NCBI GenBank assembly: GCA_003165855.1
Contig: PMXH01000549.1
Span: 1 to 6,311, forward strand
Reading direction: 5' to 3'
Length of the DNA: 6,311 nt
Source of the DNA: Acidobacteriaceae bacterium
GTDB taxonomy: Bacteria; Acidobacteriota; Terriglobia; Terriglobales; Acidobacteriaceae
Below the pieces are notes generated by a model. It searched no databases. It saw only the letters and a program-made list of their open reading frames with translations, and had not been told where the DNA came from. This document shows, piece by piece, positions 4,719-6,311 of the stretch; the first letter of the stretch is position 1, and each line of letters starts with the position of its first letter. The position numbers and the translations under genes are program-made.

Positions 4719-5225
4719 ATGGGCAAGGTGCTGGTTTCGATTGTGATGGGGAGTGATTCCGATCTTGAGATTATGCGCGAGGCGGGGAAGGCGCTGGAGG
4801 AGTTTGGGATCGCTTACGAGATGGATGTTACGTCGGCGCATCGGTCGCCGGAGCGGACGGCGGATTTCGCGCGGAAGGCGGCGGGGCGCGGGATTTGCGT
4901 GATCATCGCGGGAGCCGGTGGGGCGGCGCATCTGGCAGGGGTGATTGCGGCGCACACTACGCTGCCGGTGATTGGGGTGCCGATTCCTTCGACTTCTTTG
5001 CAGGGGATGGATTCTTTGCTGGCGACGGTGCAGATGCCGGCGGGGATTCCGGTGGCGACGGTGGCAATTGGGAAGCCGGGGGCGACGAATGCGGGGATTC
5101 TCGCGGCGCAGATGATTGCGTTGGGCGATGCTTCGATGACGAAGAAGCTGGAAGGGCACAAGGAGAAGCTGGCGCGCGGAGTCGAGGAGAAGTCGAGGAA
5201 GCTGAGAAGTTCCCTGGGGAGTTAG
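4719..5225 (+). CDS. purE: N5-carboxyaminoimidazole ribonucleotide mutase, PurE class I
   Basis: PurE converts N5-CAIR to CAIR in de novo purine synthesis and works as a cytosolic homo-octamer. The 168-residue product is of normal size and carries the family blocks. They are MGSDSD (10-15) at the phosphate site, SAHRSP (39-44) with catalytic His41, GAGGAAHL (65-72), and [20 protein letters not shown] (96-115). The last block and the [11 protein letters not shown] segment fit class I enzymes, which need PurK to make their substrate. The ATG at 4719 has a strong AAAGGAGG site (4708-4715) with a short 3-base spacer. No purK follows: the next gene is convergent, and the stop codon here overlaps its stop codon by four bases. 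The C-terminus ([17 protein letters not shown]) is a charged tail. Codons are G-ending, like purD. Confidence 0.97.
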   Translation: MGKVLVSIVMGSDSDLEIMREAGKALEEFGIAYEMDVTSAHRSPERTADFARKAAGRGICVIIAGAGGAAHLAGVIAAHTTLPVIGVPIPSTSLQGMDSLLATVQMPAGIPVATVAIGKPGATNAGILAAQMIALGDASMTKKLEGHKEKLARGVEEKSRKLRSSLGS

Positions 5226-5914
5226 GTTTTCATTTGCGGCGAGCGCGGGGGTTTCCTGGCGAAAGGTGCGAGAGTTTCGAGAAAGCGCCGAATTTTTTCG
5301 CGGTCCTCGTCAGAGATTTCGATGAACTTCAAGCCAACCCCCAGTCCGGGGGTTCCGTGGGCGACCTGGGCCTCCGCCCAGGCTTTGGTTTGTGCGAGCC
5401 AAATGCCTACTCTTAATTTTGTCCCTGGCTCCAAGGGGAGCGGCATTTCGATGTAGCAGCCACCCAGGCCGAGGTCGGATACAGTACCCCAAAACGAAGC
5501 TCCCTGTGGAGTGTGAATCTCGATCGAGTTCTGGCAGCGGAAGCGGGCGCCGTGGCGCTGTTCGACGCTCACGGGCTGGTAGTCATCGAGGGCGTCGGAG
5601 GACAACGGGAAATCCCACAGCGGTTTTTCGGGAGCGATGTTGAGCAAACCCACGTGGCCGGCTTTTGAGGTTCCGGCTGCGCCGATCCACTTTACCCGGA
5701 AGTGCACTCGATTGGCGCCATAGGTCAGCCCGATGATCTCGTCCGGGCTAAGTCTGGGGCGAACGCCGGCGAGCTCGGCCCCGGTGCGGCCGATGTTGAC
5801 GGTGAGGACTTTCTCGGAGAAGACCTTACCGGCGCTGTCGGTGCCGAAAATGCGTACCGGGACTTCGACTTGCTTGCGGGGCTGGCTGCGCCTGCCGGTC
5901 GGTTTGAGCAACAT
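5222..5914 (-). CDS. Tandem PilZ-domain protein (probable c-di-GMP receptor)
   Basis: The 230-residue soluble protein appears to contain two PilZ domains. The first (about 8-95) has R9xxxR13 and NIGRTG (40-45). The second (about 118-215) has R120xxxR124 (RHGAR) and DLGLGG (147-152), then a GxGVGLKF strand. PilZ proteins bind cyclic di-GMP through RxxxR and [D/N]xSxxG. Both second motifs here have Gly in place of the usual Ser, so binding is plausible but not assured. There is no signal peptide or membrane segment, and the tail is basic. The ATG at 5914 is preceded by GAGGT (complement of 5920-5924) five bases upstream, and a good promoter lies about 45 bases above. galU lies upstream on the same strand, so a link to polysaccharide production or motility control is possible. 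The 3' end overlaps purE by four bases tail to tail. Confidence 0.87.
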   Translation of the reverse strand: MLLKPTGRRSQPRKQVEVPVRIFGTDSAGKVFSEKVLTVNIGRTGAELAGVRPRLSPDEIIGLTYGANRVHFRVKWIGAAGTSKAGHVGLLNIAPEKPLWDFPLSSDALDDYQPVSVEQRHGARFRCQNSIEIHTPQGASFWGTVSDLGLGGCYIEMPLPLEPGTKLRVGIWLAQTKAWAEAQVAHGTPGLGVGLKFIEISDEDREKIRRFLETLAPFARKPPRSPQMKT

Positions 5915-5956
5915 CCGTAACCTCGAGAGTGGAAGAAGGTCCAGGATCGATGGTAC

Positions 5957-5985
5957 AGAATAGCTTGGGTGAAAAAGGTTCTCAA
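5957..5985 (-). promoter_or_regulatory. Promoter of the PilZ-protein gene
   Basis: On the minus strand, TTGAGA (complement of 5980-5985) and TATTCT (complement of 5957-5962) are exactly 17 bases apart. Transcription would start near 5950, giving a leader of about 35 bases that includes the GAGGT ribosome site. This separates the gene from galU transcription. Confidence 0.5.
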
Positions 5986-6024
5986 CAAAGCAATTTGTGC
6001 TTCGTGGCTCAGTTTAATAAGGAA

Positions 6025-6081
6025 GCGAGCCAAACGCGCGATTGTTGCGTCGCAAAGTGCGCGACGCTTCGCGCGGCTCGC
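6025..6081. repeat. Long interrupted hairpin upstream of the PilZ gene, next to repeat copy 5
   Basis: Three helices stack on one axis: GCGAGC (6025-6030) with GCTCGC (6076-6081), CGCGCG (6035-6040) with 6070-6075, and GCGTCGC (6047-6053) with GCGACGC (6061-6067). The loop is 7 bases, and the interruptions are CAAA on one side only and ATTGTT opposite TT. It lies downstream of galU on the minus strand, but no T tract follows, so a classical terminator is not supported. Confidence 0.6.
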
Positions 6082-6083
6082 CC

Positions 6084-6122
6084 AGATTCCTCGCTGCGCA
6101 AAAGCGCTTGCTCGGAATGACA
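6084..6122. repeat. Hairpin repeat family, copy 5 (short form)
   Basis: The copy starts AGATTCCTC and ends CGGAATGACA, like the copy at 602-638. The outer stem ATTCC (6086-6090) pairs with GGAAT (6114-6118), and an inner GCGC (6096-6099) pairs with GCGC (6104-6107) around an AAAA loop. It lies 55 bases beyond the galU stop codon and may affect the 3' end of that transcript. Confidence 0.65.
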
Positions 6123-6177
6123 TTCAAACAACCGCGGACGCTAGAGAGGCTCGTGGCGGCGTTCGACACCCGGCGAT

Positions 6178-6311
6178 TTATAGCTGCAATCCTTTCAGGT
6201 ACTCGCGAAATGGTTTGCCCAAGTCTTCGCGTTTTAGGGCGAATTCGACGGTGGCTTTGAGGAATCCTAGTTTGTCGCCGGTGTCGTGGCGGCGGCCTTC
6301 GTAGACGTAGG
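6178..6311 (-). CDS. galU: UTP-glucose-1-phosphate uridylyltransferase, C-terminal 43 residues, cut by window edge
   Basis: GalU makes UDP-glucose from UTP and glucose-1-phosphate, feeding cell-surface polysaccharide, trehalose or glycogen-type pathways. Only the end of the protein is present, reading YVYEGRRHDTGDKLGFLKAT, then VEFALKREDLGKPFREYLKGLQL and a TAA stop. The (F/Y)xGxRxDTGxKLGxLxAxVEFAL block is the conserved C-terminal signature of bacterial GalU, and the end of the protein is at the expected place. The nucleotidyltransferase core lies outside the window. The PilZ gene follows 263 bp downstream on the same strand, with its own promoter and two hairpin structures between. Confidence 0.92.
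   Translation of the reverse strand, partial: YVYEGRRHDTGDKLGFLKATVEFALKREDLGKPFREYLKGLQL

Noticed and set aside
4680..5159. 159-codon open frame on the minus strand across purE
   Set aside because: It is antisense to purE, with a low-complexity Arg/His/Asn-rich product and no ribosome site.

Overview
The window looks like chromosomal DNA of a high-GC bacterium, most likely an Acidobacteriota member. That assignment is an inference from GC-rich housekeeping genes, a tandem PilZ protein, promoters of TTGAC(A)/TAnnnT type, and intergenic hairpin repeats with GGATCC-TTCGACT...AGGATGACA ends, a kind of repeat I associate with acidobacterial contigs. No phage, transposase, CRISPR, tRNA or rRNA signal is visible. 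No new multi-gene system is evident; the interest lies in the metal-transport locus and the intergenic repeats.

Layout. The minus strand of the left half carries, from right to left, a MntR-like DtxR-family regulator (2424-3095), an atypical NRAMP-family metal transporter (666-2036), a small one-helix membrane protein (340-552) and the 5' end of aconitase (1-150). Diverging from the regulator on the plus strand are two purine biosynthesis genes, purD (3308-4582) and purE (4719-5225). Convergent with purE, on the minus strand, are a double PilZ-domain protein (5222-5914) and the 3' end of galU (6178-6311).

Functional logic. The regulator has Mn-type ligands (Asp8, Glu100, Glu103, His104). A 16-bp motif with 12 of 16 matches overlaps the -35/spacer region both at its own promoter and at the transporter promoter, so the two genes probably form one metal-responsive regulon although 387 bp separate them. 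The transporter lacks key NRAMP metal-site residues (DPGN is DGPS, MPH is TPW), so its substrate is uncertain. PurD and PurE catalyse the second and sixth steps of IMP synthesis and are probably cotranscribed across a hairpin repeat. PurK is not downstream. GalU and the PilZ protein point to surface polysaccharide and c-di-GMP signalling.

Intergenic DNA. Five copies of one hairpin family (602-638, 2205-2248, 2349-2409, 4643-4703, 6084-6122) lie in the same orientation with covarying outer stems. Other structures are a 16-bp inverted repeat bounding a 128-bp segment (2164-2291), an inverted array of 7-bp repeats between dtxR and purD (3160-3252), and a long three-helix hairpin beside the last repeat copy (6025-6081). 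The plus strand is G-rich throughout: plus-strand genes favour G-ending codons and minus-strand genes C-ending codons, as expected from replication strand asymmetry.
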